This document shows, one piece after another, positions 6,030 through 14,460 of a stretch of DNA of 35,809 bases. The DNA is from Thermoleophilia bacterium (lineage in GTDB: Bacteria > Actinomycetota > Thermoleophilia > BMS3ABIN01), in assembly GCA_014859345.1 (NCBI GenBank), contig JACUUL010000019.1, positions 1 to 35,809 of the forward strand, in the 5' to 3' direction. The position numbers were made by a program, and so were the translations under genes. Every line of letters starts with the position of its first letter. The stretch's first letter is position 1. The notes below the pieces were generated by a model that did not search any database, had not been told where the DNA came from, and saw nothing but the letters and a program-made list of their open reading frames with translations.

Positions 6030-7747
6030 GACTCGTCACCCGCATTTTCAGGTCGTGGTTTGGCGCGCCGGGAGCGGAGCTCACCCGGAGGCAGCGCTAT
6101 GCCTACATGTGGAAGCTGTTCATCACGGTCATGTCGACAGCGGTGATTGTTCCGCTGGCGGTGGCGACTACGATCAGCTTCTACCAGTATCGCAGTCTTT
6201 CCAACCAGGAGACACGGGACAAGCTGACGCTGGACACCCAAAGCGCCAAGCAGGCGTTTGAATACCATATCAATGAGACTTTATCAACGATGCTGGTGGT
6301 GGCCCAGGGTTATGAATACGGGGAGTTGTTCGAGCAGGACAACCTGGAGACCCTGTTTGCGCGACTGCGCAACGAGTACTGGTGGGTGGTGGACCTGGGC
6401 GCTCTGGACGTCAATGGCGTCCAGAAAGCTTATGTGGGCCCTTTCCCCTTCCAGGGGGTCGATTATTCGGGCCAGGACTGGTTCCAGAACGCTTACTCGC
6501 GCAAATCCAATGTCAGCGACATATTCACGGGTTACCGCGGCAGCCCTCATTTCGTGGTCAGCGTCACGAACGGCGTCCCGGGGTCGGATGGCTACTGGAT
6601 GCTGAGGGCCAGCATTGACGCGGAGCATCTGAAGGGATTCATCACCACCATCAATACCGACGCCGCCACCGACATGTTCCTGGTGGGACAGGACGGCACC
6701 CTCAGAACCCGTTCAAACAATCACGGCTCGGTCGGCGACCCCTACGGCGGGCCTCTGGCCGCTCTCAATCATGTAACGGTTCAGGAGACCAAAGAAAGCG
6801 GCTCACCTGAGCTGATGGCCCAAACCCAGATAGAGGGGCTGCCGTGGATTCTCGTGCTGGAGAGGCAGGGCCTCGTGCACGGAAATAGCTGGAATCAGTT
6901 CAGAATGCAGCTGTTCGGCATAGTTTTCCTGTGCGCGGCGGCGGCGCTTTATATCATATTCCGGGTAACCCGGGTCATGATAAACATGATTGTCAAGGCC
7001 GATACCCGCAGGGACGAGATACTGGCCGAGGCCCAGCACACCGCCAAGCTGGCTTCCGTCGGGCAGCTCGCGGCTGGCGTGGCTCACGAGATCAACAATC
7101 CGCTGGCAATCATCACCGAGAAGATCGGGCTGATCCAGGACCTGACCAAGCAATCCAGCACTTTCAGCGAGAAGGAACGTTTTCTTGACCTGACCAAGGG
7201 AGCGGCCGATGCAGTCGAACGCTGCCGGGACATCACCCACCGCCTGCTGGGCTTCGCCCGCCGCATGGATGTGAAGACCGAGCCAGTGAGGCTAAACGAC
7301 GTGATCCGCGACGTCATCAGCTTCGTCGAGCGTGAAGCAGGTTACAGGAATATCAGGATCGAGATGTCTCTGGATGACGAGATACCCGCAATCATCAGCG
7401 ACCGGGGCCAGCTGCAGCAGATCTTTCTCAATATCATCAACAACGCCATCGATGCCGTAGACAAGGACGGGTTCATCAGGATCGGCACAACCGTCGAGAA
7501 GTCGGGAATGGTCAGCACCACCATCACCGACAGCGGCCCCGGGATTCCGTCGAACATAATCGGCCACATCTTCGAGCCTTTCTTTACGACAAAGTTCAGG
7601 AATGACACCAGCGGCACCGGCCTGGGCCTTTCCATCACCTACGGACTGGTCAAGAAACTGTGCGGCCAGATCAATGCAAAAAGTCCTCCCGGCGAAGGCG
7701 CCTCCTTCATCGTGGAATTTCCTGTTAATTGCGACGCGGTCGATTAG
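6026..7747 (+). CDS. Membrane histidine kinase with extracytoplasmic Cache-type sensor
   Basis: 573 aa. TM1 is about residues 30-53 and TM2 about 296-313, flanking a 240-residue extracytoplasmic dCache-like domain (DLGALDVNGVQKAYVGPF, DWFQNAYSRKSNVSDIFTGYRGSPHFVVSV). The cytoplasmic part has no HAMP or PAS. It goes directly to HisKA with phospho-acceptor H354 in GQLAAGVAHEINNPLA, then HATPase_c with the N-box (NIINNAID), G1 (DSGPGIP), F-box (FEPFFTTK) and G2 (GTGLGLS). Start GTG 6026 has GAGGAGG seven bases upstream and overlaps the previous stop. It closely resembles the kinase at 10181 and is followed by a stand-alone receiver, its likely partner. The ligand is unknown. Confidence 0.95.
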   Translation: MRLVTRIFRSWFGAPGAELTRRQRYAYMWKLFITVMSTAVIVPLAVATTISFYQYRSLSNQETRDKLTLDTQSAKQAFEYHINETLSTMLVVAQGYEYGELFEQDNLETLFARLRNEYWWVVDLGALDVNGVQKAYVGPFPFQGVDYSGQDWFQNAYSRKSNVSDIFTGYRGSPHFVVSVTNGVPGSDGYWMLRASIDAEHLKGFITTINTDAATDMFLVGQDGTLRTRSNNHGSVGDPYGGPLAALNHVTVQETKESGSPELMAQTQIEGLPWILVLERQGLVHGNSWNQFRMQLFGIVFLCAAAALYIIFRVTRVMINMIVKADTRRDEILAEAQHTAKLASVGQLAAGVAHEINNPLAIITEKIGLIQDLTKQSSTFSEKERFLDLTKGAADAVERCRDITHRLLGFARRMDVKTEPVRLNDVIRDVISFVEREAGYRNIRIEMSLDDEIPAIISDRGQLQQIFLNIINNAIDAVDKDGFIRIGTTVEKSGMVSTTITDSGPGIPSNIIGHIFEPFFTTKFRNDTSGTGLGLSITYGLVKKLCGQINAKSPPGEGASFIVEFPVNCDAVD

Positions 7748-7797
7748 ATGGAAAAAAGCGGCAGGAGATATTGGGAACAAAATAAAAGAAAAAGGAT

Positions 7798-8202
7798 GTG
7801 AGCGAATTGCGAGAAGCAAAAGAGATCAATGTGCTGCTCGTTGACGACGAGACGGAATTCGCCGAGACGCTGGCGGAAAGGCTCAGGCTCAGGGCCTTCA
7901 ATGTGACCGTTGCCAGCCGCGCCGAAGAGGCGCTGGCGGTCCTGGATTCGGGAACCAGGCCGGACGTGATTCTCCTGGACCTGAAAATGCCGGGGCTGGA
8001 CGGATTGGACGCGCTTGGTGAGATCAGGAGCAGGTACCCGGAGGTAGCGACCATCATGCTTACCGGACACGGCGCCACCGAAACCAGCATGGAGGGCATG
8101 CGCAAGGGAGCTTTCGACTATCTCTTGAAACCGGTCGACATCGGTGACCTGACCGCCAAGATTGAACAGGCGGCCGGGAAGAAAACCGGCGGCCGGCAAT
8201 GA
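7798..8202 (+). CDS. Stand-alone receiver domain protein (first of five)
   Basis: 134 aa, essentially only a CheY-like receiver: acidic pair in VLLVDDETEF, phospho-acceptor Asp in VILLDLKMPG, Thr in IMLTGHG, and Lys in DYLLKPVD. No output domain follows. The GTG start has AAAGGA just upstream. The stop overlaps the ATG of the kinase-like protein at 8199, so the two are translationally coupled. It probably takes phosphate from the kinase at 6026 and may exchange it with the product of 8199. Confidence 0.93.
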   Translation: MSELREAKEINVLLVDDETEFAETLAERLRLRAFNVTVASRAEEALAVLDSGTRPDVILLDLKMPGLDGLDALGEIRSRYPEVATIMLTGHGATETSMEGMRKGAFDYLLKPVDIGDLTAKIEQAAGKKTGGRQ

Positions 8203-8894
8203 AGACGGGCGGCATGGATGAGAGTCTGCGCCGCGCCATGATAGCCTTTCATGGCAGGATCGTAGCGTCCGCCACGCATGAGATTCAGAATCACCTGGCT
8301 GTCATAAAGGAGTACAGTGGCCTGGCGGGAGATCTGCTTGCTTCCGGCAAGGTCGATGCCGGACAGGCCCGCGCCCGGGGAACCGAGATAAACTGGAACA
8401 TCAGCGAGAGGGCTTTCGAAGCCGCGGAGCTGGTAGACATGCTCAACCGCTTCACGCATCGCGCCGATGCCGAAATTTGCTCTTTCGATCCGAATGAGGC
8501 GCTCGAGGAGCTGGTGGCGCTGCTGAAAAGGCATGCCGGCGCCAGGCGGATTTCTCTGTTCGCGCAGTCCGGCGACGATACGGCTCCGTTTAGGGGAAAC
8601 CCTTCCCTGCTCCAGTACCTGGTCTGTTCTTTGCTGGAGCCCTTCCTCTGCCGGTTGCCGGAAAACAGTTCCGTTGCCATATCCGCCGTCCGCGACGAAC
8701 AAGAACGTCTCGTTATCAGCATCTCAGCCGATGCGGCTATGGATGATTCCCTGGAGGCATCCGGTCAGGGCGTTCCGGAGCCCGGCCTGCTCGAATATTG
8801 CCTGGACCGCCTGGATTGTTCCGTCCAGCAGAGCAGCACGACCTCAGGCCTCCCTGGCATGAGAGTGATACTCAGGCCGCTGACAGCCGGTTAA
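8199..8894 (+). CDS. Degenerate histidine-kinase-like protein, possible histidine phosphotransferase
   Basis: 231 aa, soluble. It begins with a HisKA-like helix carrying H27 in SATHEIQNHLAVIKEYSGL, resembling an H-box but with QN in place of the usual NNP. The C-terminal half lines up in position with an ATPase domain (SLLQYLVCSLLEPFL where the N-box should be), yet shows no N-box Asn pair, no DxGxG and no GxGLG. A dimerising His helix plus a dead ATPase fold is the design of Spo0B and ChpT phosphotransferases, so a relay role between the neighbouring receivers is the favoured inference. A pseudokinase that only binds is the alternative. ATG 8199 overlaps the receiver stop; ATG 8214 is a possible later start. 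Confidence 0.7.
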   Translation: MKTGGMDESLRRAMIAFHGRIVASATHEIQNHLAVIKEYSGLAGDLLASGKVDAGQARARGTEINWNISERAFEAAELVDMLNRFTHRADAEICSFDPNEALEELVALLKRHAGARRISLFAQSGDDTAPFRGNPSLLQYLVCSLLEPFLCRLPENSSVAISAVRDEQERLVISISADAAMDDSLEASGQGVPEPGLLEYCLDRLDCSVQQSSTTSGLPGMRVILRPLTAG

Positions 8895-9233
8895 CGGCTT
8901 TTCAGCAGGCGATTTTCGGGAAACCCACCTCCTTTTTGTGTTCATTGCCGTGGACCCGTGCTTGGCTATAGTGTCCTATAATGTCTCATTATGAAACTCA
9001 TCTTTTTAAAGTAAATACATGAAATTTTTTTTAAAAATTTCCAGAAAATTTCAATTTTTGCTTGATTTTATAATGTTTATCATATAGATTTACCGCACTT
9101 GAGAGTTTCATAATGTCTTATTATGTTCTACGAAGGCGCAACGGCGGCACTGCGAAAAGAGTTCTTCCAAACAGCGGACCCGGTAAGAAAGGCCGGTTAA
9201 GTGTCCAGCTCCAGAAAGAAATGAGAGGGCATC
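8895..9233. promoter_or_regulatory. AT-rich regulatory region with three TGTC-centred palindromes
   Basis: No gene. The middle is far more AT-rich than the flanks. Three palindromes share a TGTC core: TATAG-TGTC-CTATA (8967-8980), ATAATG-TCT-CATTAT (8978-8992, overlapping the first) and CATAAT-GTCTT-ATTATG (9109-9125). In addition CATTATGAAACTC (8987-8999) recurs inverted as GAGTTTCATAATG (9103-9115), so the two ends can be bridged by one dimeric or oligomeric protein. This looks like an operator array driving the receiver operon that starts at 9234. I could not identify convincing -35/-10 or -24/-12 elements. Confidence 0.6.
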
Positions 9234-9716
9234 ATGAAAAAAAGAAAAGGCAAGATAAAGGTACTGCTGGTTGACGATGAGGAAGAATTTGTAAAGACAC
9301 TTTCAGAGCGGCTGCAGATGAGGGATGTGGACAGCAGCCCCGTTTTCGACGGAGAGCAGGCCATGGAGGCGATGTCCGACGAGGAGCCTGATGTCATGGT
9401 CCTGGACCTGAAGATGCCCGGAATCCATGGCCTCGACGTGCTGCAATGGGTGAAGAAATTCCATCCGGAGGTCCAGGTCATCATTTTGACCGGCTACGGC
9501 ACCGAGCGTGACGAAGAGAGGGCCCGCAAGCTGGGCGCTTTCGATTATTTGAAAAAGCCGGTCGAGACCGACAGCCTTCTGGGCAAAATCCGTTCCGCCT
9601 ACAAGGCCCATTTTGAGGACGCCATGTCCGCGATTGCCTTTGCCGAGGGCGGCGATCTCGATACAGCCCAGGACATCATGACCGGGAAGCATGCGGAAGA
9701 AAGCCGCGAAGCCTGA
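9234..9716 (+). CDS. Stand-alone receiver domain protein with a short C-terminal extension (second of five)
   Basis: 160 aa. The receiver covers about residues 8-125: VLLVDDEEEF, phospho-acceptor in VMVLDLKMPG, IILTGYG, and Lys in DYLKKPVE. A further 30 residues (HFEDAMSAIAFAEGGDLDTAQDIMTG) look helical and match no output domain I know. It opens a new transcription unit after the palindrome-rich gap, with GAGAGGG before the ATG. The tail may be a docking helix. Its partner is probably the kinase at 10181. Confidence 0.92.
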   Translation: MKKRKGKIKVLLVDDEEEFVKTLSERLQMRDVDSSPVFDGEQAMEAMSDEEPDVMVLDLKMPGIHGLDVLQWVKKFHPEVQVIILTGYGTERDEERARKLGAFDYLKKPVETDSLLGKIRSAYKAHFEDAMSAIAFAEGGDLDTAQDIMTGKHAEESREA

Positions 9717-9726
9717 CGGTCTGAAC

Positions 9727-10128
9727 ATGGGCTGGATCAGGCTACTTCTTGTTGATGATGAGGAGGAATTCGTCAAGGCTCTGGCGGAGCGCCTCAAGCT
9801 CCGCGACCTGGCTGGGCAAACAGCGACCAGCGGCAGCCAGGCGCTTGAGTTCGTAAGGGCCGAGGAACCTGATGTGATGCTGCTCGATCTCCGCATGCCC
9901 GGAGTGGATGGCATGGAGGTCCTCAGGCGAGTCAGGAAAGACCACCCGTCCGTCAGGGTTATTGTTCATACGGGCCACGGCAATGATCTCGACGAGATCG
10001 AGGCCTGGCAGCTGGGTGTTTTCGACTACCTGAGAAAGCCGGTGGATATGGACCTGCTGGTTCAGCGCATCCTGGCCGCTTATCACGACAGAGACAAGGG
10101 GAGCAGTGGCGACCGCGGCGTTCTCTGA
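9727..10128 (+). CDS. Stand-alone receiver domain protein (third of five)
   Basis: About 133 aa, receiver only: IRLLLVDDEEEF, phospho-acceptor in VMLLDLRMPG, IVHTGHG, and Lys in DYLRKPVD. ATG 9727 starts directly before the first strand; ATG 9691 overlaps the previous gene by 26 bases and is the alternative. Neither has a strong ribosome binding site, so coupling to the upstream receiver is likely. It is similar to the receiver at 9234, suggesting a tandem duplication. Confidence 0.9.
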   Translation: MGWIRLLLVDDEEEFVKALAERLKLRDLAGQTATSGSQALEFVRAEEPDVMLLDLRMPGVDGMEVLRRVRKDHPSVRVIVHTGHGNDLDEIEAWQLGVFDYLRKPVDMDLLVQRILAAYHDRDKGSSGDRGVL

Positions 10129-10180
10129 GGCCGCGCCCTGCGACACGGCGCGTGGCGAGGGTGGCCGCGAGATAAACGGG

Positions 10181-11887
10181 ATGAGGCTATATAGAGCGAC
10201 AATAAAAGACGATGCCCTGAAGCCAAAGTCGCGGCATGCCTACTACTCGCGGCAAAAGGCGCTTTTTATCATGGTGGTCACCCTGGTGTCGGTCATCCCT
10301 CTGATCGGCATCGGGTTTTTTTCATTCCGTTACTACAAGAACTCCTGGATTGAAGAGACGTCGCGAGAGCTCGCCAACCTCGCCGACAGCCGCAGGGAGA
10401 CGATCGACCTTTTTCTGAATAACCAGGATAACCTGATCAACAGCCTGATGAACCTGTATACGCCCGAATATTTGAGCCGTCAGGATAACCTCGAAACTGT
10501 ATTTAACGCTACCAACAGCAGCGGCGTCATCACGGACCTCGGCGCCATAGACGCCGCAGGCTCCCATCTGGCCTACGTGGGACCGTACAGCACCCAGTTG
10601 GCGGAAAGGAACTACTCGCAGGCCGACTGGTTTGCCGAGGTGATGAGCCAGGGCAGCTATATCAGCGACATCTTCAGCGGATTTCGCGGCGAGCCGCATT
10701 TCATCGTGGCGGTTGCCGACCCTTCGCGAAGTTTCATCCTCAGGGCTACGGTCAATTCCGACAGTTTCAACGCGCTGCTGGCCACCGCAGAAGTGGGTCC
10801 CGGAGGAGACGCCTTTATCCTCAACCGCGGAGGCGAGCTGCAGACCCCAAGCCGGCTGGAGTTCGCCGGGCTGCCCTTTCCGCTGAATGGTATTCCTGCC
10901 GGGGGCGACCCCACAGTGCGCCACGACGGCGATTTCATTTACGCTACCACCAGCCTGAAGAGCGGAGACTGGGTGCTGGTCCTCAAGGAAGACATCAACA
11001 GCTCCCTGGCTGAGTTCAACAGCGCCAGGAACCGGGCCGTTATCCTGATCGGCCTGGCTTTCATCGCGATCGTCACGGTCGCCGCGCTGATCACGTCATC
11101 CATGGTCAACCGCCTCAGGGAGGCTGATATCGAGCGGCTGGCCCTCGACAACCGGGTGCTTGAAGCCGAGAAGATGGCGCTTATCGGCAGGCTGGCTTCC
11201 AGCGTTTCCCACGAGATCAACAATCCCCTGCAGATAATCGAGAACCAGGCCGGCTGGATCGGCGAACTGCTTCAGGACGAAAACCCCCAAAACGTGGAGA
11301 ATCTCGAAGAATACCGGAAAGCGTTAAAAAAAATAAGCGCCCACGTGAACAGGGCGAAAACCATCACGCATCGCTTGCTGGGATTCTCAAGGGCCGCGGA
11401 AGCTCCCCTGGCCAGGACGAGCCTGAACGATCTGATCGAGGAGACGATCACCTTCCTGGAAAACGAGGCGAACAGGAACCAAATCGTCGTCGAAAGGGAG
11501 TTTCAGCATGACCTTCCCGCGATCACCACGGATCCGACCCAGCTGCAGCAGGTTCTGCTGAATATCCTTAACAACGCCATCGACGCCATCGGGCGGGACG
11601 GCACCATAACCATCAGGACTCACACCGCAAACAGCATGGTAGCGGCTGAATTTTCCGACTCCGGTCCGGGCCTTTCGGATGAAATACTGGAGAGGATCTA
11701 CGAGCCCTTTTTTACTACAAAGGCAGGAAAGAGGACCGGACTGGGGCTGTCGATCTCCTACCATATCATCCACAAGCTCGGTGGTGAGATAGAGGCAAGA
11801 AATCGGAAAGAGGGCGGCAGCATCTTTACGGTGAGGCTGCCCGCCGGCGGGCAAGATACAGAACAGAAAAGAGGTGAGGAAAAATGA
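10181..11887 (+). CDS. Membrane histidine kinase with extracytoplasmic Cache-type sensor, paralogue of the kinase at 6026
   Basis: 568 aa from ATG 10181. GTG 10106 is possible, but its Shine-Dalgarno would be only two bases away, and the paralogue also begins MRL at the same distance from TM1. TM1 is about 27-49 and TM2 about 286-306, flanking a Cache-like domain (DLGAIDAAGSHLAYVGPY, ADWFAEVMSQGSYISDIF). HisKA H344 lies in GRLASSVSHEINNPLQ. HATPase_c is complete: NILNNAID, DSGPGLS, YEPFFTTK, RTGLGLSIS. Its stop overlaps the ATG of the receiver at 11884, its likely partner. The shared sensor design suggests both kinases read related small molecules, perhaps the substrates of the TauE permeases. 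Confidence 0.94.
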   Translation: MRLYRATIKDDALKPKSRHAYYSRQKALFIMVVTLVSVIPLIGIGFFSFRYYKNSWIEETSRELANLADSRRETIDLFLNNQDNLINSLMNLYTPEYLSRQDNLETVFNATNSSGVITDLGAIDAAGSHLAYVGPYSTQLAERNYSQADWFAEVMSQGSYISDIFSGFRGEPHFIVAVADPSRSFILRATVNSDSFNALLATAEVGPGGDAFILNRGGELQTPSRLEFAGLPFPLNGIPAGGDPTVRHDGDFIYATTSLKSGDWVLVLKEDINSSLAEFNSARNRAVILIGLAFIAIVTVAALITSSMVNRLREADIERLALDNRVLEAEKMALIGRLASSVSHEINNPLQIIENQAGWIGELLQDENPQNVENLEEYRKALKKISAHVNRAKTITHRLLGFSRAAEAPLARTSLNDLIEETITFLENEANRNQIVVEREFQHDLPAITTDPTQLQQVLLNILNNAIDAIGRDGTITIRTHTANSMVAAEFSDSGPGLSDEILERIYEPFFTTKAGKRTGLGLSISYHIIHKLGGEIEARNRKEGGSIFTVRLPAGGQDTEQKRGEEK

Positions 11888-12282
11888 GTCAGTTCAGCGT
11901 TCTGGTCGTCGATGACGAGGTTGATTTCGTCGAAACGCTCCTCAAGCGGCTCAGAAGAAGGGGCGTGGAGTGCGACGGTGTGCACTGCGGCCGGGACGCC
12001 ATGGAAAAGATCACGCACCATGATTTCGACGTGGTTCTGCTTGACATGAAGCTGCCTGATGGCGACGGCAATGACCTGCTCAGGGAGATCAGGAAGCTCG
12101 GCTCCCGCGCGCGAGTCGTCATCCTGTCAGGCTTCGCTTCAGCCCAAGCGGGCCGCGAGGGGCTGGGATGCGGCGCTTTTGATTACCTGATAAAGCCCGT
12201 GGAGATGGAAACCCTGTATGAGAAGCTGAAGGAAGCTTCCAGCGAGCAAGCCGGGCTCTGCCAGGGTGAAGCAAGAACGTAG
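11884..12282 (+). CDS. Stand-alone receiver domain protein (fourth of five)
   Basis: 132 aa, receiver only: VLVVDDEVDF, phospho-acceptor in VVLLDMKLPDGDG, VILSGFA (Ser in place of the usual Thr), and Lys in DYLIKPVE. The ATG overlaps the stop of the kinase at 10181 and is preceded by GAGGAA, so the pair are co-translated. It directly precedes the first TauE permease gene. Confidence 0.93.
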   Translation: MSQFSVLVVDDEVDFVETLLKRLRRRGVECDGVHCGRDAMEKITHHDFDVVLLDMKLPDGDGNDLLREIRKLGSRARVVILSGFASAQAGREGLGCGAFDYLIKPVEMETLYEKLKEASSEQAGLCQGEART

Positions 12283-12317
12283 GGCAAGTGAAAACATCAA
12301 CAGAATAGAGGAGGGAA

Positions 12318-13664
12318 ATGAACATCTTTAGAGCGGTTGGGAGCATGATGATGATGAGCGCCCGCGCTTACGCGGCGTGGGATGTTCAGATGTGCAACAA
12401 CATCGTCAGAAGCCGCAGGCGCCTGTTTGTCCTGGGACTGATGTTCTTGCCAATCATCGTGGGCGGCATCGCCTACGCGCAGGAGATCACCACGGCCCTG
12501 CCTGAAATCCTCGGAGACAAGGAGCCATACAGCCCGGCTTTTTACTCGCTTAAGATATTCTTCATATCGATCGGCGTGGGCATGGCTGCCGGTCTGATTA
12601 CCGGCTGCATCGGAGCCGGCGGCGGCTTTGTCATCGCCCCGGCGCTGATGAGCGCCGGAGTCAGGGGCATCCTGGCGGTGGGAACCGACCTGTTCCATAT
12701 CTTCGCCAAGGCGATCATGGGCAGCGTGCTGCACCGCAAGCTGGGAAACATCTCATTCGTGCTGGCTATCGCCTTTCTGGTGGGCTCCATCGGCGGCGCC
12801 ACCGTGGGCGGGTATCTCAACCGGTCGCTCTACGACGCCAACCCGGTATTGAGCGACCTCTTCATCACGCTGGTTTACGTGCTGATGCTCGGCTTCCTCG
12901 GAACCTACGCGATGACGGACTTCCTTAAATCCAGGAAATCCATGAAAGAAGCGTCCCGTACCTTCGAGGACCATTCCGACGGCGTCAGGCCCAAGGATGA
13001 TGACATGACCGGTCTGGCCGACAAGCTCCAGAAGATCAAGATCCCGCCGATGATCAGGTTCGATCAGGGAGTCACCCCCGGCGGTCGCAGGATCTCGTCC
13101 GTGTTCCTGGTCATGAGCGGCGCCGTGGTGGGCCTGGCCGCCGCGATCATGGGCGTGGGCGGCGGCTTCCTGACCTTCCCCATATTCGTGTATGTCCTGG
13201 GCGTGTCCTCGGCCACCACGGTGGGGACTGACATATTCCAGATCATTTTCACCGCGGGCTATGCCAGCCTGGGCCAGTACGCCATCTATGGCTTTGTCTT
13301 CTACACTTTGGCCCTGGGCATGCTGCTGGGGTCCCTGGTCGGGGTTCAGATCGGTTCCATAGTCACCAAGGTCGTCGCCGGCTCGGTAATCAGGGGCTTT
13401 TACGCCATCACGATTCTCGCCGGCTTCACAAACCGTCTTTTCGCCCTGCCGGACAAGCTGGTAAAGATGGAGATGATAGGCATCTCGTCTGAAATGGCCA
13501 AGGTGATCAACACTGTCGGTGTTGTCATCTTTTTTTCTGTCATCGCCATGTTTGCCATATGGGTATTCAAGTCGTTCTTCAGCAACATCTCCACGCTGAA
13601 GGGCGAGGACGAGGACGAGGGCGGTCACATCTCTGGCCATCCCGCGGTCACGGAGGAGGGATAG
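12318..13664 (+). CDS. TauE/SafE-family membrane permease (first of two)
   Basis: 448 aa with an unusual 35-residue, Met- and Arg-containing N-terminal extension, then at least eight hydrophobic segments. The two halves each carry the family's Gly-rich repeat: TGCIGAGGGFVIAPALMSAGVRGILAVGTDL and AIMGVGGGFLTFPIFVYVLGVSSATTVGTDI. A cytoplasmic loop (about 205-255) separates the halves. TauE/SafE proteins move sulfite, sulfoacetate or other sulfonated or organic anions across the membrane. GAGGAGGG before the ATG sets the start. The next gene begins one base after its stop, so the two are coupled. The surrounding kinases and receivers suggest substrate-responsive control. Confidence 0.9.
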   Translation: MNIFRAVGSMMMMSARAYAAWDVQMCNNIVRSRRRLFVLGLMFLPIIVGGIAYAQEITTALPEILGDKEPYSPAFYSLKIFFISIGVGMAAGLITGCIGAGGGFVIAPALMSAGVRGILAVGTDLFHIFAKAIMGSVLHRKLGNISFVLAIAFLVGSIGGATVGGYLNRSLYDANPVLSDLFITLVYVLMLGFLGTYAMTDFLKSRKSMKEASRTFEDHSDGVRPKDDDMTGLADKLQKIKIPPMIRFDQGVTPGGRRISSVFLVMSGAVVGLAAAIMGVGGGFLTFPIFVYVLGVSSATTVGTDIFQIIFTAGYASLGQYAIYGFVFYTLALGMLLGSLVGVQIGSIVTKVVAGSVIRGFYAITILAGFTNRLFALPDKLVKMEMIGISSEMAKVINTVGVVIFFSVIAMFAIWVFKSFFSNISTLKGEDEDEGGHISGHPAVTEEG

Positions 13665-13665
13665 G

Positions 13666-14361
13666 ATGAGTCGCATCAGGAACAAGAAAGAGTTCACCCT
13701 GGGGCTGGTTCTGCAAGCAGCTTTCTGGATCAGCTTCGCCATCATGATGAGTCCGGTGTTCGGCGAGGGCAGGAACATCCTCAATGTCACTGACGACCTG
13801 TTCAATTCCGTTTCGATGGCCTCGGTGGCCAAGTACATTCCCGAAGCCCGGGAGACCGCGGAAACCGTGGTGGGCGAAGAGGTAAGCTTTACCACCGAGG
13901 GGAAGGACGAGGGGCAGACAGAGAGGATCAGGCAACTGCTCGAACAAAACGGCGCTGCCGTGACAGGCGAGCAGGAGCTCCAGGTGCAAACCGACCTCGG
14001 CATCCTGCTGGAGGGAGCTGCTGATGACTCACAGACGATGTTCGATGGTGAAGGCGCGGCGCTGGCGTCCAGATACGGGTACGACGAGAGGCACGTGATG
14101 AATGACTGGTGGACGGCGCTGGATGAGGGCGCCAGGGACCTGACCAGGCAGGGCGAGTTCGAGGCGTCGAACGTCGTCAATGAGCTCCTGGAGAAAGCAG
14201 TGGAGCCGTCTTATAACTATTTCGGCATCACCCCCAAGAGTGCCAGCAGCGAAGCTCCCCTGATAATCCTGTCTCTGGCAGGTTACATCCTGTACACTGT
14301 GTGGTATGGATACTCCCTGCTCTTCATGTTCGAGGGATGGGGCCTCAGGTTGGAGCACTAG
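13666..14361 (+). CDS. Small two-TM membrane protein, likely partner of the TauE permease
   Basis: 231 aa, not matched to a family I can name with confidence. A TM segment (about 13-32, LGLVLQAAFWISFAIMMSP) is followed by a roughly 160-residue polar, acidic extracytoplasmic region (EARETAETVVGEE, DDSQTMFDGEG, YGYDERHVMNDWWTALDEGARDL) and a second TM (about 203-222) ending YSLLFMFEGWGLRLEH. It starts one base after the permease stop behind GGAGGAGGG. The topology would suit an accessory subunit presenting a sensor or substrate-binding loop outside the cell; that role is inferred from position only. Confidence 0.75.
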   Translation: MSRIRNKKEFTLGLVLQAAFWISFAIMMSPVFGEGRNILNVTDDLFNSVSMASVAKYIPEARETAETVVGEEVSFTTEGKDEGQTERIRQLLEQNGAAVTGEQELQVQTDLGILLEGAADDSQTMFDGEGAALASRYGYDERHVMNDWWTALDEGARDLTRQGEFEASNVVNELLEKAVEPSYNYFGITPKSASSEAPLIILSLAGYILYTVWYGYSLLFMFEGWGLRLEH

Positions 14362-14395
14362 TACCGGTAAAAAAGCAGAAGGCCGTTTTCATGTG

Positions 14396-14425
14396 GCCCC
14401 CTCCGAAGATGAATGAAGGAGGGGG
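14396..14425 (+). promoter_or_regulatory. GC-rich hairpin before the PEP-synthase-like gene that can hide a strong Shine-Dalgarno
   Basis: An eight-base perfect stem, CCCCCTCC with GGAGGGGG (14418-14425), encloses a 13-base loop. There is no T-tract, so it is a poor intrinsic terminator. The 3' arm includes AAGGAGGGGG, a near-ideal ribosome binding site that would be sequestered, though no in-frame start codon lies at the right distance after it. It may be a partial terminator, an mRNA-stabilising hairpin or a translational control element. Confidence 0.45.
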
Positions 14426-14460
14426 TCGCTTGTTACCGTAAAACCGGCGATGGTCGCGGC

